Source: Gottfriedia endophytica
GTDB taxonomy: Bacteria > Bacillota > Bacilli > Bacillales > Bacillaceae_G
Assembly: GCF_017814275.1 (NCBI RefSeq)
Contig: NZ_JAGIYQ010000013.1
Location: 33,466-97,465, forward strand
Direction of reading: 5' to 3'
Length of the DNA: 64,000 bases
In this document: positions 35,501 through 43,546 of the stretch, in pieces
Numbering within the stretch: the first letter of the stretch is position 1
Layout: every line of letters begins with the position of its first letter
Translations under genes and position numbers: made by a program
The notes under the pieces: generated by a model
The model's input: the letters and a program-made list of their open reading frames with translations, nothing else
The model's database searches: none
What the model was told of the DNA's origin: nothing

Positions 35501-36775
35501 CTACTTTTCCAATACAAGTCGTAGCAATTCAAACAATAAGAAGTTTAAGATGATCCAGACACCACCATATACATATCCACCTGCAATATCACTCGGAAGA
35601 ACATTGGTCGTAGCGATATTTGCAATCGTTAAACCAATTAATAATATCAACATACATAATAGTGTGAGAAATGGCGTATCTTTCCTTTTTGAGTGTCTTG
35701 CAAGTAAAAATAGGCATGTTCCATAAATAGTGATGATCGTAGTAGCATTTAAATCTGGAAAATTCGTCGAATGAGGTTTCCCTACGAATCCAAATGATCC
35801 AATGAAAGAAAAGAATTTCACAATCAAATCTTGAAAAGGTTCCGCTCCTATTAATGGAACTAAAAATAGAAGTAGCTCTACAACTGTAAATTTTTTCTTT
35901 CTCCATAAATAAATAATGGTGATCGCAACAATGATCACATATGCATATGGAGATTGGAAAAATAAGAATCCCTTCATCCAATCCATATAAATAACAGAAC
36001 CAATCAAATATTCAGTAACTGTATTGAACTGAGAAAACTCATTATATAAATAGTCTTGAGCTAGTCCTAACATTAAAATGACCATCCCAATTAATATGAT
36101 AGTTAGGGAAATAAGAAAAACTTCAGTAGCTCTTATTGTTTTTAGGCGATTAATTAACCAATTTGTAAATCGAATAAAAAATGCCTTAATTTGTTTTTTA
36201 TATAATCGATACGCAAAAAAGCCTACAATCAATACCGCAATCGCAATAATAAAATAGATCATATATTTATCTGCTAGTTTATGGAAATCTTTCCAGTGAG
36301 GACCTAATAATTTTCCTAACGTAATAAAACAAAAACCCCATAAGAAAGAACCAGTATAGGCAAAAATGACAAATTTTTTGAATGGCATTCTGGATATACC
36401 AGATATATATCCAGTAAAATGCCTAACACCTGTAATAAAATAAGCAAAGATCAACATCTTACTACCCGATCGTTCAAACCAATCAGCTGTTTTCTTATAT
36501 CGTTCAGGTCCGAAATGGATGTATTTGCCATATTTTTCGATTAGCTTATATCCCCCTGCTCGGCCAATCCAATAAGTAGTTGAAATACCAATACCTCCTG
36601 CAACAAAAACTGTCAGGAGTGCTAAAAAATAATTCATTTTCCCCATATAAACGAAGTATCCTGAAAAACTCATAATTATTTCTGCAGATATAGGGATAGC
36701 TAAGAGTTCTAGTAAAACGACTGAAAATAAAATCAAGTAACTATGGTGTTCAAATAAACTCATTAAATGTGACAT
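35501..36775 (-). CDS. DedA-family membrane protein fused to a PAP2-like domain
   Basis: The N-terminal half (about 1-190) is a DedA/VTT domain with SAEIIMSFSGYFVYMGK, GRAGGYKLIEKYGKYI and FAYFITGVRHFTGYISGISRMPFKKF, typical of flippases for undecaprenyl phosphate or phospholipids. The C-terminal half (about 215-424) has six helices and resembles a PAP2/lipid-phosphatase region: GKPHSTNFPD near 325 and VLPSDIAGGYVYGGVW near 400 look like degenerate phosphatase motifs. The ATG at 36775 has GGAGG 7 bases upstream. The fusion would couple lipid flipping with dephosphorylation, for example recycling of lipid carrier; this is inference. Confidence 0.8.
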   Translation of the reverse strand: MSHLMSLFEHHSYLILFSVVLLELLAIPISAEIIMSFSGYFVYMGKMNYFLALLTVFVAGGIGISTTYWIGRAGGYKLIEKYGKYIHFGPERYKKTADWFERSGSKMLIFAYFITGVRHFTGYISGISRMPFKKFVIFAYTGSFLWGFCFITLGKLLGPHWKDFHKLADKYMIYFIIAIAVLIVGFFAYRLYKKQIKAFFIRFTNWLINRLKTIRATEVFLISLTIILIGMVILMLGLAQDYLYNEFSQFNTVTEYLIGSVIYMDWMKGFLFFQSPYAYVIIVAITIIYLWRKKKFTVVELLLFLVPLIGAEPFQDLIVKFFSFIGSFGFVGKPHSTNFPDLNATTIITIYGTCLFLLARHSKRKDTPFLTLLCMLILLIGLTIANIATTNVLPSDIAGGYVYGGVWIILNFLLFELLRLVLEK

Positions 36776-37125
36776 AAATACCTCCATAATCTATGCACAA
36801 AACAATATCAATAGTAAGGGAAAACTTTACCCTTACTACATATTACCACTTTTTCAAAATAATTTTTAATCTTAATAAAATGTTAATCGTATATTCAGAG
36901 AACTGAAAGGTTTCTTACTATAACTTAACCAATTTAAAACTTTGCTAAGTTGTATTTGTAATTCTTTTCAAAGCAATTACCTATATTCTTCCCTTCCATA
37001 TCATTTATACTAATAAAAAAATAAACTCCAATTAACGGAGCTTATCGTTGCTTTCTCGTACTGGTAGGATGAAAAATAGCAACCTATAGAACAGAAAATA
37101 TTGAAAAGTAAGTACCTTCCAATAT
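36776..37125. other. Intergenic region, no gene seen
   Basis: AT-rich. It contains the upstream region of the DedA-PAP2 gene and a short hairpin (CTCCAATTAACGGAG near 37026-37040). Confidence 0.5.
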
Positions 37126-37169
37126 AAAAAGCCTAATTTCTTAGCGTTAAATCAGAAAATAGGCTTTTT
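37126..37169 (-). terminator. Terminator of the MarR gene
   Basis: AAAAAGCCTAATTTCT pairs (with mismatches near the loop) with AGAAAATAGGCTTTTT, 29 bases beyond the stop. Confidence 0.75.
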
Positions 37170-37197
37170 TTACTTTATAAATCTGTTCGATCTTAAA

Positions 37198-37662
37198 TTA
37201 TATATTTTTAGCTATTTGTTCTAAAGACACTAGTAAATTATGATGAATACGTTTTAATAACTCAATTTCATCTACTGAAAAATTTTCTAACACAGCTGCT
37301 ATTGCTCTATATGAAGAAGCATTTTCAATTGATTTTTGTGCAATTTCTTTTCCTTTTAAAGTAATTGTTAAATTTACTTCTCGTCGGTCTTCTGTTGATT
37401 GTTTTCTTTCAATTAATCCTAATTCTACCAATCCATCTATACTCATGCTTACTGTACTTTTTGGCATCATTAGTTTTTCTGTAATAGATTTGAAAGTCAT
37501 TCCTGGTTTAGAGTAAATCAAATTTAATATGCTCATTTGCTGCATTGTTAATCCAAAGCCAGCAGCATTTTGCTGTGTAAACTGAATTAATGCTTTATTA
37601 ATTGCTAAAAATGATTGAACAACTTCTCCAGCTTGTTTTAAGTCTTGATTTTCATAATTCAT
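37198..37662 (-). CDS. MarR-family transcriptional regulator
   Basis: The 154-residue protein has the winged-helix MarR fold: TMQQMSILNLIYSKPGMTFKSITEKLMMPKSTVSMSIDGLVELGLIERKQSTEDRREVNLTLT-type text spans about 40-110, with the Asp-Arg wing motif EDRREV. Its look is closest to the YusO/MdrR subgroup that controls drug efflux genes. The ATG at 37662 is preferred: a longer start at 37704 would lie inside the large palindrome at 37682-37714, which is more likely its own operator. It is monocistronic with its own terminator, so any target gene other than itself lies elsewhere. The ligand is unknown. Confidence 0.85.
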   Translation of the reverse strand: MNYENQDLKQAGEVVQSFLAINKALIQFTQQNAAGFGLTMQQMSILNLIYSKPGMTFKSITEKLMMPKSTVSMSIDGLVELGLIERKQSTEDRREVNLTITLKGKEIAQKSIENASSYRAIAAVLENFSVDEIELLKRIHHNLLVSLEQIAKNI

Positions 37663-37681
37663 AATTAATGTCCCTTCTATA

Positions 37682-37714
37682 TAGTTCATAATTGAACTGT
37701 TCAATAACGAACTA
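37682..37714. promoter_or_regulatory. 33-bp palindrome, probable autoregulatory operator of the MarR gene
   Basis: The two 16-base arms match except at two positions, with TAGTTC/GAACTA at the ends and ATTGAAC/GTTCAAT at the centre, around one central base. It lies 20 bases upstream of the preferred start, where a repressor would block transcription or early elongation. Confidence 0.7.
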
Positions 37715-37759
37715 TTTTCAAGGTAAATTCAAGTTTCAGTTAATATGGATGTAATAAAA

Positions 37760-37799
37760 AAAGGATTGAGACGCATCCATGCGTTACTCAATCCTTTTA
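37760..37799 (-). terminator. Terminator of the GNAT gene
   Basis: AAAAGGATTGAG pairs with CTCAATCCTTTT, with GCA/TGC pairing further in. It is about 60 bases beyond the acetyltransferase stop. Confidence 0.8.
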
Positions 37800-37859
37800 T
37801 GTGAAATAATGCTTAATTTATGATTAGGCAGACTATTATCTGATAGTGTACTTAAAGCC

Positions 37860-38417
37860 TTATATCTTAAACTTTATTTCCATTTCACTTATACTTCTTC
37901 TCCAAATCATATGATGAAATCCCTGACTCCAATAGTCTTTTATCAAATAATCAGGCTCCCCGAACTTATTCGTCCATATTTTCTGCGCCCTTTTGTAACC
38001 ACTATCAAGACAAAAATCTTCTATCCCCTTATTCTTTAAAGTAAGATACATCACATTTAATAGCAACGTTCCTATTCCAATGTCTTGAAAGTCAGGATGA
38101 ACATATACTGTTCCAACTTCAACTACTTCCTTTAATGAATTATTTGTAAGTTCGCTAATTAGATTACTAACAGGACCATATTCAATCGAACCGATCACCT
38201 GGTTATTGATCACTGCTAATAAAAAATATCGATTTTCTCCATTACTTTCAATGTCTAAGTTCAGATACTTTTGTTTAATATCAATTTCTTTCTCGATATC
38301 ATCAAGTAAATGCCCTATTCCTTCTCTAATATATGTATCTGTAATGACAATTCTAAAAAATTGGCTTAAATCCTCAAAATCTGCAATTTTTGGTCTTCTT
38401 ATCTCTATATTCTGCAC
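37860..38417 (-). CDS. GNAT-family N-acetyltransferase
   Basis: The 185-residue protein has the GNAT core: a start like IEIRRPKIADFEDLSQFF, strand VEVGTVYVHPDFQDIGIGTLLLN (near 98-120, with the acetyl-CoA pyrophosphate loop QDIGIGT) and a later LDSGYKRAQKIWTNKFG segment. It acetylates an unknown primary amine. The sequence before the ATG (GGAGT near 38425) is a modest ribosome site. It is a single gene with its own terminator. Confidence 0.8.
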   Translation of the reverse strand: MQNIEIRRPKIADFEDLSQFFRIVITDTYIREGIGHLLDDIEKEIDIKQKYLNLDIESNGENRYFLLAVINNQVIGSIEYGPVSNLISELTNNSLKEVVEVGTVYVHPDFQDIGIGTLLLNVMYLTLKNKGIEDFCLDSGYKRAQKIWTNKFGEPDYLIKDYWSQGFHHMIWRRSISEMEIKFKI

Positions 38418-38635
38418 TAGAAAAACTCCTCAACATTCAAATTTCAATGAAAACAAGTACTTACTATCAATTCGATGGAGTCGAATACTAATCCTCTAAT
38501 GTTACAGGATTTTTGTTGAAGTTATCAGTTTTGGTTATTTTTAATCTTTATTCAATTATTATTAAAAAGTGGAGATCCCTGTTGTTTGCCGTGTCGACTT
38601 GTCTCTATTTTTCATATAGTACAGTAGCAAAATTT

Positions 38636-38773
38636 GTGAAGGTGAGTAAAGAACTACCAACTGTAATGATTTCAGACGGTACTGTTGAAATTACTATTGA
38701 GCAAATTGTTGGAATTGAAAAAAGTCGGATAATCTGCGAATCTAAAAAATGCTTTTTTACATCCTTTAGATAA
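38636..38773 (+). CDS. Possible short relative of the tandem surface-protein family
   Basis: From a GTG at 38636 the frame reads VKVSKELPTVMISDGTVEIT, continues IEQIVGIEKSRIICESKKCFF and ends TSFR at the stop. The pattern of LP, a strand, then V..IEK and KK near the end recalls the three tandem proteins that follow (VEKT...EKKLPFQT). There is no strong ribosome site. It may be a decayed first member of the family or a chance frame. Confidence 0.3.
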   Translation: MKVSKELPTVMISDGTVEITIEQIVGIEKSRIICESKKCFFTSFR

Positions 38774-38814
38774 AAAACCTTTTCTTTTACCAACATAAAA
38801 TAGAAATTTATCCA

Positions 38815-39084
38815 GTGAGGTTGATGTATTTGTCTAAGAAAAATAAAAAGAAAAAGTCAAAAATTAAGGTTACAACTATTAACAAGGAAATCATTTCTAA
38901 AACAATAGAATTACCTGAAACGGAATCCACTTTCGGTGGAAGTGCTCTGTTTGAATTTATAAATATCACAAAGCTAGTTGAGTTGAAAGAGAATGGTCAA
39001 AAACGAGTATTTTTGGTAGATCAAATACTCCCATTCCAAATTACTGAATTGGAATTGAAATCAAAAAAGTGCGATTCTGAATGA
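38815..39084 (+). CDS. Small basic protein, divergent member of the tandem family
   Basis: This protein of up to 89 residues (85 if ATG 38824 or the later Lys-rich start is used) begins with a Lys-rich stretch (SKKNKKKKSKIK). The module that follows aligns with the next two genes: KVTTINKEIISKTIELP, a Phe-Gly-Gly turn, FEFINITKLVELKENGQKRVFLVDQILPFQITELEL, against VTVINETIIGPAVTSLP...GGFQVTGFIEVEKTISFVN...RTLFLEKKLPFQT. It has no signal peptide or Cys. A very strong terminator follows. Function unknown; see the next entries for the family. Confidence 0.6.
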   Translation: MRLMYLSKKNKKKKSKIKVTTINKEIISKTIELPETESTFGGSALFEFINITKLVELKENGQKRVFLVDQILPFQITELELKSKKCDSE

Positions 39085-39097
39085 TGCAAATTGTTAA

Positions 39098-39149
39098 AAA
39101 TAACAAATAAACCCCATTCCATAGTTGAGAAGGGGTTTATTTGTTATTT
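39098..39149 (+). terminator. Terminator after the first tandem-family gene
   Basis: An 18-bp perfect stem AAATAACAAATAAACCCC with its complement, with a 16-base loop, 14 bases beyond the stop. Confidence 0.88.
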
Positions 39150-39270
39150 TTAATTCGATTGACTTTAGTATTTTATAAAATTAGTTAGTTTTCTCATAGA
39201 GTTTGTCCATGTCATCCCTATGATAGCAAACATACAATTTAATATATTCTTTTAAAAAGGAGGTGATTTT

Positions 39271-39789
39271 ATGGCGAATTCGGTCTCAGTTTCTGTAATA
39301 AATGAAACTATTATCGGTCCAGCGGTAACCTCTTTGCCAGCAGTTGATTCGGACGTATTAGGAGGGTTTCAGGCAACAGGATTTGTTGAGGTTGAGAAAA
39401 CTCTTTCTTTTATCAATAGTTTAGGATTAAACCGTACACTATTCCTTGAGAAAAAACTTCCCTTCCAAACAACAGTTATTGAGTTACCAAATGGTCCTTT
39501 TACAATCTCAATTTCTCTGTCAGGTACGGAAATTGACTGTTTACCATTTACACTTTTCGGTGCATTTCTAGTGAACGGCGTAGGTATACCTGGAATTCAA
39601 ATCACATTCACGGTAACGGGTCCAGCAACGGTTTCTCCAACTACAGTTACGACAGGGTCTGGTGGTACATTTACTACGACTGTAACACCATTAGTACCAG
39701 GACAACTTGTAACTATTACTGCTACTTCAACAGCAGTAGATGGACTTCCTTCTGTATCCCAAAACTTCACTTTTTCATGTTCAGTATAA
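39271..39789 (+). CDS. Two-domain surface-type protein: family module plus Ig-like (Big_1-type) domain
   Basis: The 172-residue protein has an N-terminal module of about 70 residues (MANSVSVSVINETIIGPAVT to EKKLPFQTTVIEL) nearly identical in pattern to the next gene. A linker and a C-terminal bacterial Ig-like domain (about 90-172: GAFLVNGVGIPGIQITFTVTGPATV, then TTGSGGTFTTTVTPLVPGQL, VTITATST) follow. Ig-like domains of this kind are extracellular adhesin building blocks, yet no signal peptide is present, as for spore-coat or exosporium proteins released by mother-cell lysis. The ribosome site AAAGGAGGTGAT is perfect, suggesting high expression. I do not know a named family for the module. 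Confidence 0.75.
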   Translation: MANSVSVSVINETIIGPAVTSLPAVDSDVLGGFQATGFVEVEKTLSFINSLGLNRTLFLEKKLPFQTTVIELPNGPFTISISLSGTEIDCLPFTLFGAFLVNGVGIPGIQITFTVTGPATVSPTTVTTGSGGTFTTTVTPLVPGQLVTITATSTAVDGLPSVSQNFTFSCSV

Positions 39790-39883
39790 TTCTTCATTTA
39801 AATAATAAGTGAACAATCATCTAGAAATTAACTCGTTCCAAAAGGTTCCATTCATTATATCAACTTTTTTAGGGGGTGATTTT

Positions 39884-40111
39884 ATGGCAAGTTCGGTTAC
39901 AGTTACGGTGGTAAATGAAACTATTATCGGCCCAGCGGTGACCTCTTTACCAGCTATCGGTACTGACGTCATTGGTGGATTTCAAGTGACTGGATTTATT
40001 GAAGTTGAGAAGACTATTTCATTCGTAAACAGTTTGGGATTACCCCGTACACTCTTTCTTGAGAAAAAACTTCCTTTCCAAACATTCCTATTAGATATTG
40101 ACCCAAAATAA
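39884..40111 (+). CDS. Single-module member of the tandem surface-type family
   Basis: The 75-residue protein is just the module: MASSVTVTVVNETIIGPAVT...LPAIGTDVIGGFQVTGFIEVEKTISFVNSLGLPRTLFLEKKLPFQTFLLDI. It aligns without gaps to residues 1-67 of the preceding 172-residue protein (around three quarters of positions look identical). The ATG at 39884 follows AGGGGGTGA, and the flanking GGTGATTTTATGGC is the same as before the other gene, so the copies arose by tandem duplication including the ribosome site. The reading from 39809 has no ribosome site. No Cys and no signal peptide. Function unknown; a structural spore or surface role is a guess. Confidence 0.75.
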   Translation: MASSVTVTVVNETIIGPAVTSLPAIGTDVIGGFQVTGFIEVEKTISFVNSLGLPRTLFLEKKLPFQTFLLDIDPK

Positions 40112-40137
40112 GATGAATTTTAAGTCGAAATGCAAAA

Positions 40138-40182
40138 TAAAAGGACGTTCCCAAGGCTTTATAAAATGAGGGTACGCCCTTT
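40138..40182 (+). terminator. Terminator after the tandem-family genes
   Basis: AAAAGGACGTTCCC pairs imperfectly with GGGTACGCCCTTTT and ends in a T run, about 30 bases beyond the last stop. Confidence 0.65.
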
Positions 40183-40315
40183 TTACTACTGATTTAAATT
40201 ATTTTAATTTTTGGCAAGTGTAAGACGATAATGTTGATTTATATCAAAAAACAAAGTGACCTGAAAATTGGTTCCAATTATATCATTTTAAAATAAATGC
40301 CCCTTTATCTCTTTC

Positions 40316-40783
40316 CTAGCAAGTTTCATATGCATCTTTCATTTTCCAACTGCTGCAAGCCGCACCGCTATCATCATAAATGTCTTTTCCTATTTCTAAC
40401 TCTATGCTTCTATTTTCACTTGGCAAGTCAGGCTCTTCATTTTTTATAAATAGCCTATCTTTTCCTTTCCATTCCATAGAAAAGTCACTTTTGGCATCAC
40501 TATAATAAACCGTCTTAATTTTATTCTTCTCATTATTGTACGTGAGTTCCACCCAAACATTTACTCCACCTGCTGCTCCGCCATAAGTATGATAGTAAGC
40601 ATTAGCAGTATATTTTCCAGTTGGAGATTTCAGTGGTCCTTTAAAAAATACTCCATCGGTAAATTCAAATGAATAGGTGTATTTTTTGTATGCGAATAAT
40701 AGAACAATCACAATGAATAAAACTAAAATTATTATATATTTCCTTCTCAAAAACCCCACCCTTTTTACTGAATAATCTATCAA
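40316..40783 (-). CDS. DUF5412-family membrane-anchored protein
   Basis: This 155-residue protein has one N-terminal helix (about 16-33) and an outside domain with the family text SPTGKYTANAYYHTYGGAAGGVNVWVEL, YYSDAKSDFSMEWKGKDRL and GKDIYDDSGAACSSWKMKDAYETC. It matches DUF5412 by appearance. The start is uncertain: the first codon is TTG with AAGGTGAA upstream; a TTG at codon 12 after AAAGGGTGGGG is an alternative that still keeps the helix. It is a single gene. Function unknown. Confidence 0.78.
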   Translation of the reverse strand: MIDYSVKRVGFLRRKYIIILVLFIVIVLLFAYKKYTYSFEFTDGVFFKGPLKSPTGKYTANAYYHTYGGAAGGVNVWVELTYNNEKNKIKTVYYSDAKSDFSMEWKGKDRLFIKNEEPDLPSENRSIELEIGKDIYDDSGAACSSWKMKDAYETC

Positions 40784-40987
40784 TTCACCTTAGATTATAT
40801 AATGTTATCATAAGTGGAATTGTTAGAAAATAGGCAACTGTCAAAATTAGCAATGGAAAAGTATTCTCCCGACCGTACAACATTTTGTTGAGAATTAAAT
40901 CGATAATAATAGCTAAGAAAGTATAATGTCATTTCAATCTTTTATTCAGAATATAATTAAATATATAGAATGAAAGGTAGGAAAAAC

Positions 40988-41770
40988 ATGAAAAAATCAG
41001 CTCTTTTATTAAGTTCGACAATAATCGTTGTGACTGGATGTACAACAGCTGAAACTAGTAAAGATCATGCTAAACAAAAGAAAGTAGAATTGACCATTTC
41101 AGCTGCATCAAGTCTTCAAAATGCTTTATTGAATATAAAAACCAATTTTGAAAATAAGTATCCTAATGTAAAAATTAACTTTAATTTTGGTGCATCCGGT
41201 GCCTTACAACAACAAATTTCTAATGGCGCACCAGTAGATCTATTCTTTTCAGCTGCTGAAGACAAATTCAATATCCTTATGAAAGATGGCCTACTTGAAA
41301 AGAAAAATGAAAAAGATCTTCTCGGAAATGAACTTGTTTTAGTTGTGCCAAAGGATGTGAAAAATGGGATCAATTCATTTGAAGACCTTTCGAAAGCTAC
41401 GAAAATTTCCATTGGAACTCCTGAAGTGGTACCAGCAGGTAAATACGCGATGGAAACATTACAAAATATAAAGGTTTGGAATTCTATTGAAGGGAAAATG
41501 GTTTATGCCAAAGATGTTAGACAAGTACTTACATACGTAGAGACTGGAAATGTTGACGCAGGAATTGTTTACAAAACCGATGCATTAACATCTTCAAAAG
41601 TAAAAATTATCGCAACAGCAAATGAAAATTGTCATGACCCAATTATTTATCCTGTAGGTGTTATAAAAAATAGTACTCATTCGAAAGAAGCCCGACTTTT
41701 CTATGAGTATCTCCAAAAAGATCGTTCAATGAAAATATTCCAAAATTATGGATTTATCGATCTTCATTAA
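40988..41770 (+). CDS. modA: Molybdate ABC transporter substrate-binding lipoprotein
   Basis: ModA captures molybdate or tungstate outside the cell for the ModBC transporter. The 260-residue protein has a lipoprotein signal peptide ending VVTGC (Cys near 18). The binding protein follows, with the oxyanion-binding motifs ISAASSLQNAL (near 44-54), FNFGASGALQQQI (near 72-84), GAPVDLFFSAAEDKF (near 87-101) and the hinge region NVDAGIVYKTDA. ATG 40988 has AGGAAAA upstream; the longer reading from 40970 would spoil the signal peptide. No modB or modC follows; a terminator ends it. It faces a molybdenum-enzyme operon, so supply for that enzyme is likely. Confidence 0.9.
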   Translation: MKKSALLLSSTIIVVTGCTTAETSKDHAKQKKVELTISAASSLQNALLNIKTNFENKYPNVKINFNFGASGALQQQISNGAPVDLFFSAAEDKFNILMKDGLLEKKNEKDLLGNELVLVVPKDVKNGINSFEDLSKATKISIGTPEVVPAGKYAMETLQNIKVWNSIEGKMVYAKDVRQVLTYVETGNVDAGIVYKTDALTSSKVKIIATANENCHDPIIYPVGVIKNSTHSKEARLFYEYLQKDRSMKIFQNYGFIDLH

Positions 41771-41796
41771 TTTTGATTTTTAAACAGAGCCAAATT

Positions 41797-41838
41797 AAAA
41801 AGGATTGAACATTTAATCAAATAAGTTCAATCCTTTTT
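41797..41838 (+). terminator. Terminator of modA
   Basis: AAAAAGGATTGAAC pairs perfectly with GTTCAATCCTTTTT, 27 bases beyond the stop. Confidence 0.88.
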
Positions 41839-41848
41839 GTCTATTTGA

Positions 41849-42001
41849 TTACTTTTTTCTTAACTCCTGAATAAACTTGAGCGTGTCATTATATAAACTT
41901 AATTGAAATCGATCAGGCTCTAATTCTTGTGAAATATTGATATCAACAGACAATGCAGTAAGGTCTAAAAAATTAAGGATTGGTTTAAAAATATAGAGGA
42001 T
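41849..42001 (-). pseudogene. C-terminal fragment of an unknown gene
   Basis: A minus-strand frame of 50 codons reads FKPILNFLDLTALSVDINIS and on to FIQELRKK with a normal stop at 41849, but is preceded by a stop and has no start or ribosome site. The protein-like text suggests a gene tail left after deletion. Family not recognised. Confidence 0.35.
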
Positions 42002-42136
42002 TTATTCAATTTCTCTTCATTCTTAAGATCTTTTTCATTGAAATTATATTTTATTTCTTTGAATTTTATATACTTATTATGAACTAGATGGAGTGAAGTT
42101 ATTACTATTTGATCTTAGTTTATCAATTGCAAAAAA

Positions 42137-42161
42137 GCGTTTCAATAAATGAAAGAAACGC
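42137..42161 (-). terminator. Terminator of the molybdenum hydroxylase operon
   Basis: GCGTTTC pairs with GAAACGC and the minus strand continues TTTTTT. It lies about 60 bases beyond the Fe-S subunit stop. Confidence 0.75.
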
Positions 42162-42222
42162 ATTAATACATTGGATTATGAAAGTAAGTATTAAACTAGT
42201 ATTGCAAAATTTTTTATTCCAT

Positions 42223-42711
42223 TTATTCTGTCATGTCTTTCCTATTTTTCATTTCTTCTAGTACTGATAATACTGCTTCTCTAATTTCTTTATATCCAGT
42301 ACACCTACAAATATTAGATTCTAACCAATCTTTTAAAACTTTTTCATCTGCATTCGGTTCTTTATTAACTAAAGCATGACAGTTCATAAGAAAACCTGAT
42401 GTACAGTATCCACATTGAAATGCAAATTTCTCAATAAATGCCTTTTGAATGGGTGTATCTTTAAGTCCTTCTATTGTTGTAATTTCTTTTCCTTCCCCTT
42501 CAATTGCTAGCATTAAACATGATTTCATAGGGATGCCATCTACCAAAATTGTACATGCACCACAATCGCCATTTAAACACCCTGGCTTTGAACCAGTAAG
42601 CCCTAGCCGACCACGTATTATTCCTAATAAGATATCAGCCGCTCTAACCGTTAAGCTTCTTTTATGGTTATTAATGTTAAGGATAATGCTATAAGTTGAA
42701 TCATCGTCCAC
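42223..42711 (-). CDS. Molybdenum hydroxylase, 2Fe-2S subunit (xanthine dehydrogenase type)
   Basis: The 162-residue subunit carries two [2Fe-2S] clusters that pass electrons from the molybdenum centre to FAD. The plant-ferredoxin-type cluster uses PGCLNGDCGACTILVDG...KSC (near 41-63); the second uses FQCGYCTSGF and NICRCTGY (near 100-145). Both Cys sets are complete. The start is likely GTG at 42711, which overlaps the end of the FAD-subunit gene; a GTG at 42720 is too close to the ribosome site AGAGG. It is the last gene of the operon. It corresponds to PucE/CoxS-type subunits. Confidence 0.88.
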   Translation of the reverse strand: MDDDSTYSIILNINNHKRSLTVRAADILLGIIRGRLGLTGSKPGCLNGDCGACTILVDGIPMKSCLMLAIEGEGKEITTIEGLKDTPIQKAFIEKFAFQCGYCTSGFLMNCHALVNKEPNADEKVLKDWLESNICRCTGYKEIREAVLSVLEEMKNRKDMTE

Positions 42712-43546
42712 CTTGATCACCCTCTAACTCATAAATGATATCAATCATTGTATTTTTTAATACAAATAAGCGGTAATCTGCTGATCCTTCAACATCATCT
42801 AGTACCGGACCAGGTATGAATCCTAAAGATTCTTTCACCCTTTCTTCTATAGACAATGATTTATCATTCAGTACTTTCTCCATTTCTAATGATCGAAACG
42901 GAAAAGCACAGAGACCACTAATGGCCAACCTAATTTCTTGGTCTTTTTTAATTGCAGCTACTGTCACAAGTGGATAGCCATTATACCACTGTCTTCTTTT
43001 CTTAATTGTGACAAATGGAAGTGTTGTATATAATTTTTCTATTAAAATAGCAAAAACGAATTGTCCATCTTGTAATTGTAATTGCTCATTAAATATGTTG
43101 TTTATAGGATGATAAATCAATCCTTCTGATCCAGCAATTCCGATATAACTATCAGAAATTAATAATGGTAACACTGCTTCACGGTAAAAAATTTGTGCAC
43201 ATATATTTCCAGCAAGGGTAATTTTATTTCGAGCGGTTCGGTCTGCAATCTCACTAACAGTTTGACCTAAAAGAGGAAATGCATTTGAATCCTCGATAGT
43301 TGTTAAAGGAGTACCGCCTCCTATGTAAAGATATTGTTCATGAAAGAACATGGAAGAATAATCAGGAATTCCTTTTAAATCAATGACGGCATTAGTATAC
43401 AAAACATTTAACCTACCCAGCGTGATTAATTCAGTTCCACCAGACATATAAAAAGGCTTTTTTTCTTGATTTTTAAAAACGTTGTACTGTTCGATTGCCT
43501 CTTGAATAGTTTTAGGTTTAATATATTGGAAATTAAAAGGAATCAT
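42701..43546 (-). CDS. Molybdenum hydroxylase, FAD-binding subunit
   Basis: The 281-residue subunit has the FAD-binding PCMH fold: FQYIKPKTIQEAIEQY at the start, a first binding loop in MSGGTELITLGRLN (near 34-47), and ADRTARNKITLAGNICAQIFYREAVLPLL (near 92-120, usually ...GGNI....P..D..P.L). The start is ATG at 43546, with AAGGAG 9 bases upstream, forming a 4-base ATGA overlap with the large-subunit stop. In Bacillus subtilis the FAD gene precedes the large-subunit gene; here the order is reversed. Domain assignment is firm. Confidence 0.86.
   Translation of the reverse strand: MIPFNFQYIKPKTIQEAIEQYNVFKNQEKKPFYMSGGTELITLGRLNVLYTNAVIDLKGIPDYSSMFFHEQYLYIGGGTPLTTIEDSNAFPLLGQTVSEIADRTARNKITLAGNICAQIFYREAVLPLLISDSYIGIAGSEGLIYHPINNIFNEQLQLQDGQFVFAILIEKLYTTLPFVTIKKRRQWYNGYPLVTVAAIKKDQEIRLAISGLCAFPFRSLEMEKVLNDKSLSIEERVKESLGFIPGPVLDDVEGSADYRLFVLKNTMIDIIYELEGDQGGR

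Noticed and set aside
35301..35501. 66-codon frame after the DedA-PAP2 gene
   Set aside because: It runs through the strong terminator hairpin, is Lys/Phe-rich from AT bias and has no ribosome site.
38605..38796. 63-codon minus-strand frame opposite the putative family fragment
   Set aside because: Complement of the plus-strand frame, no ribosome site or motif.
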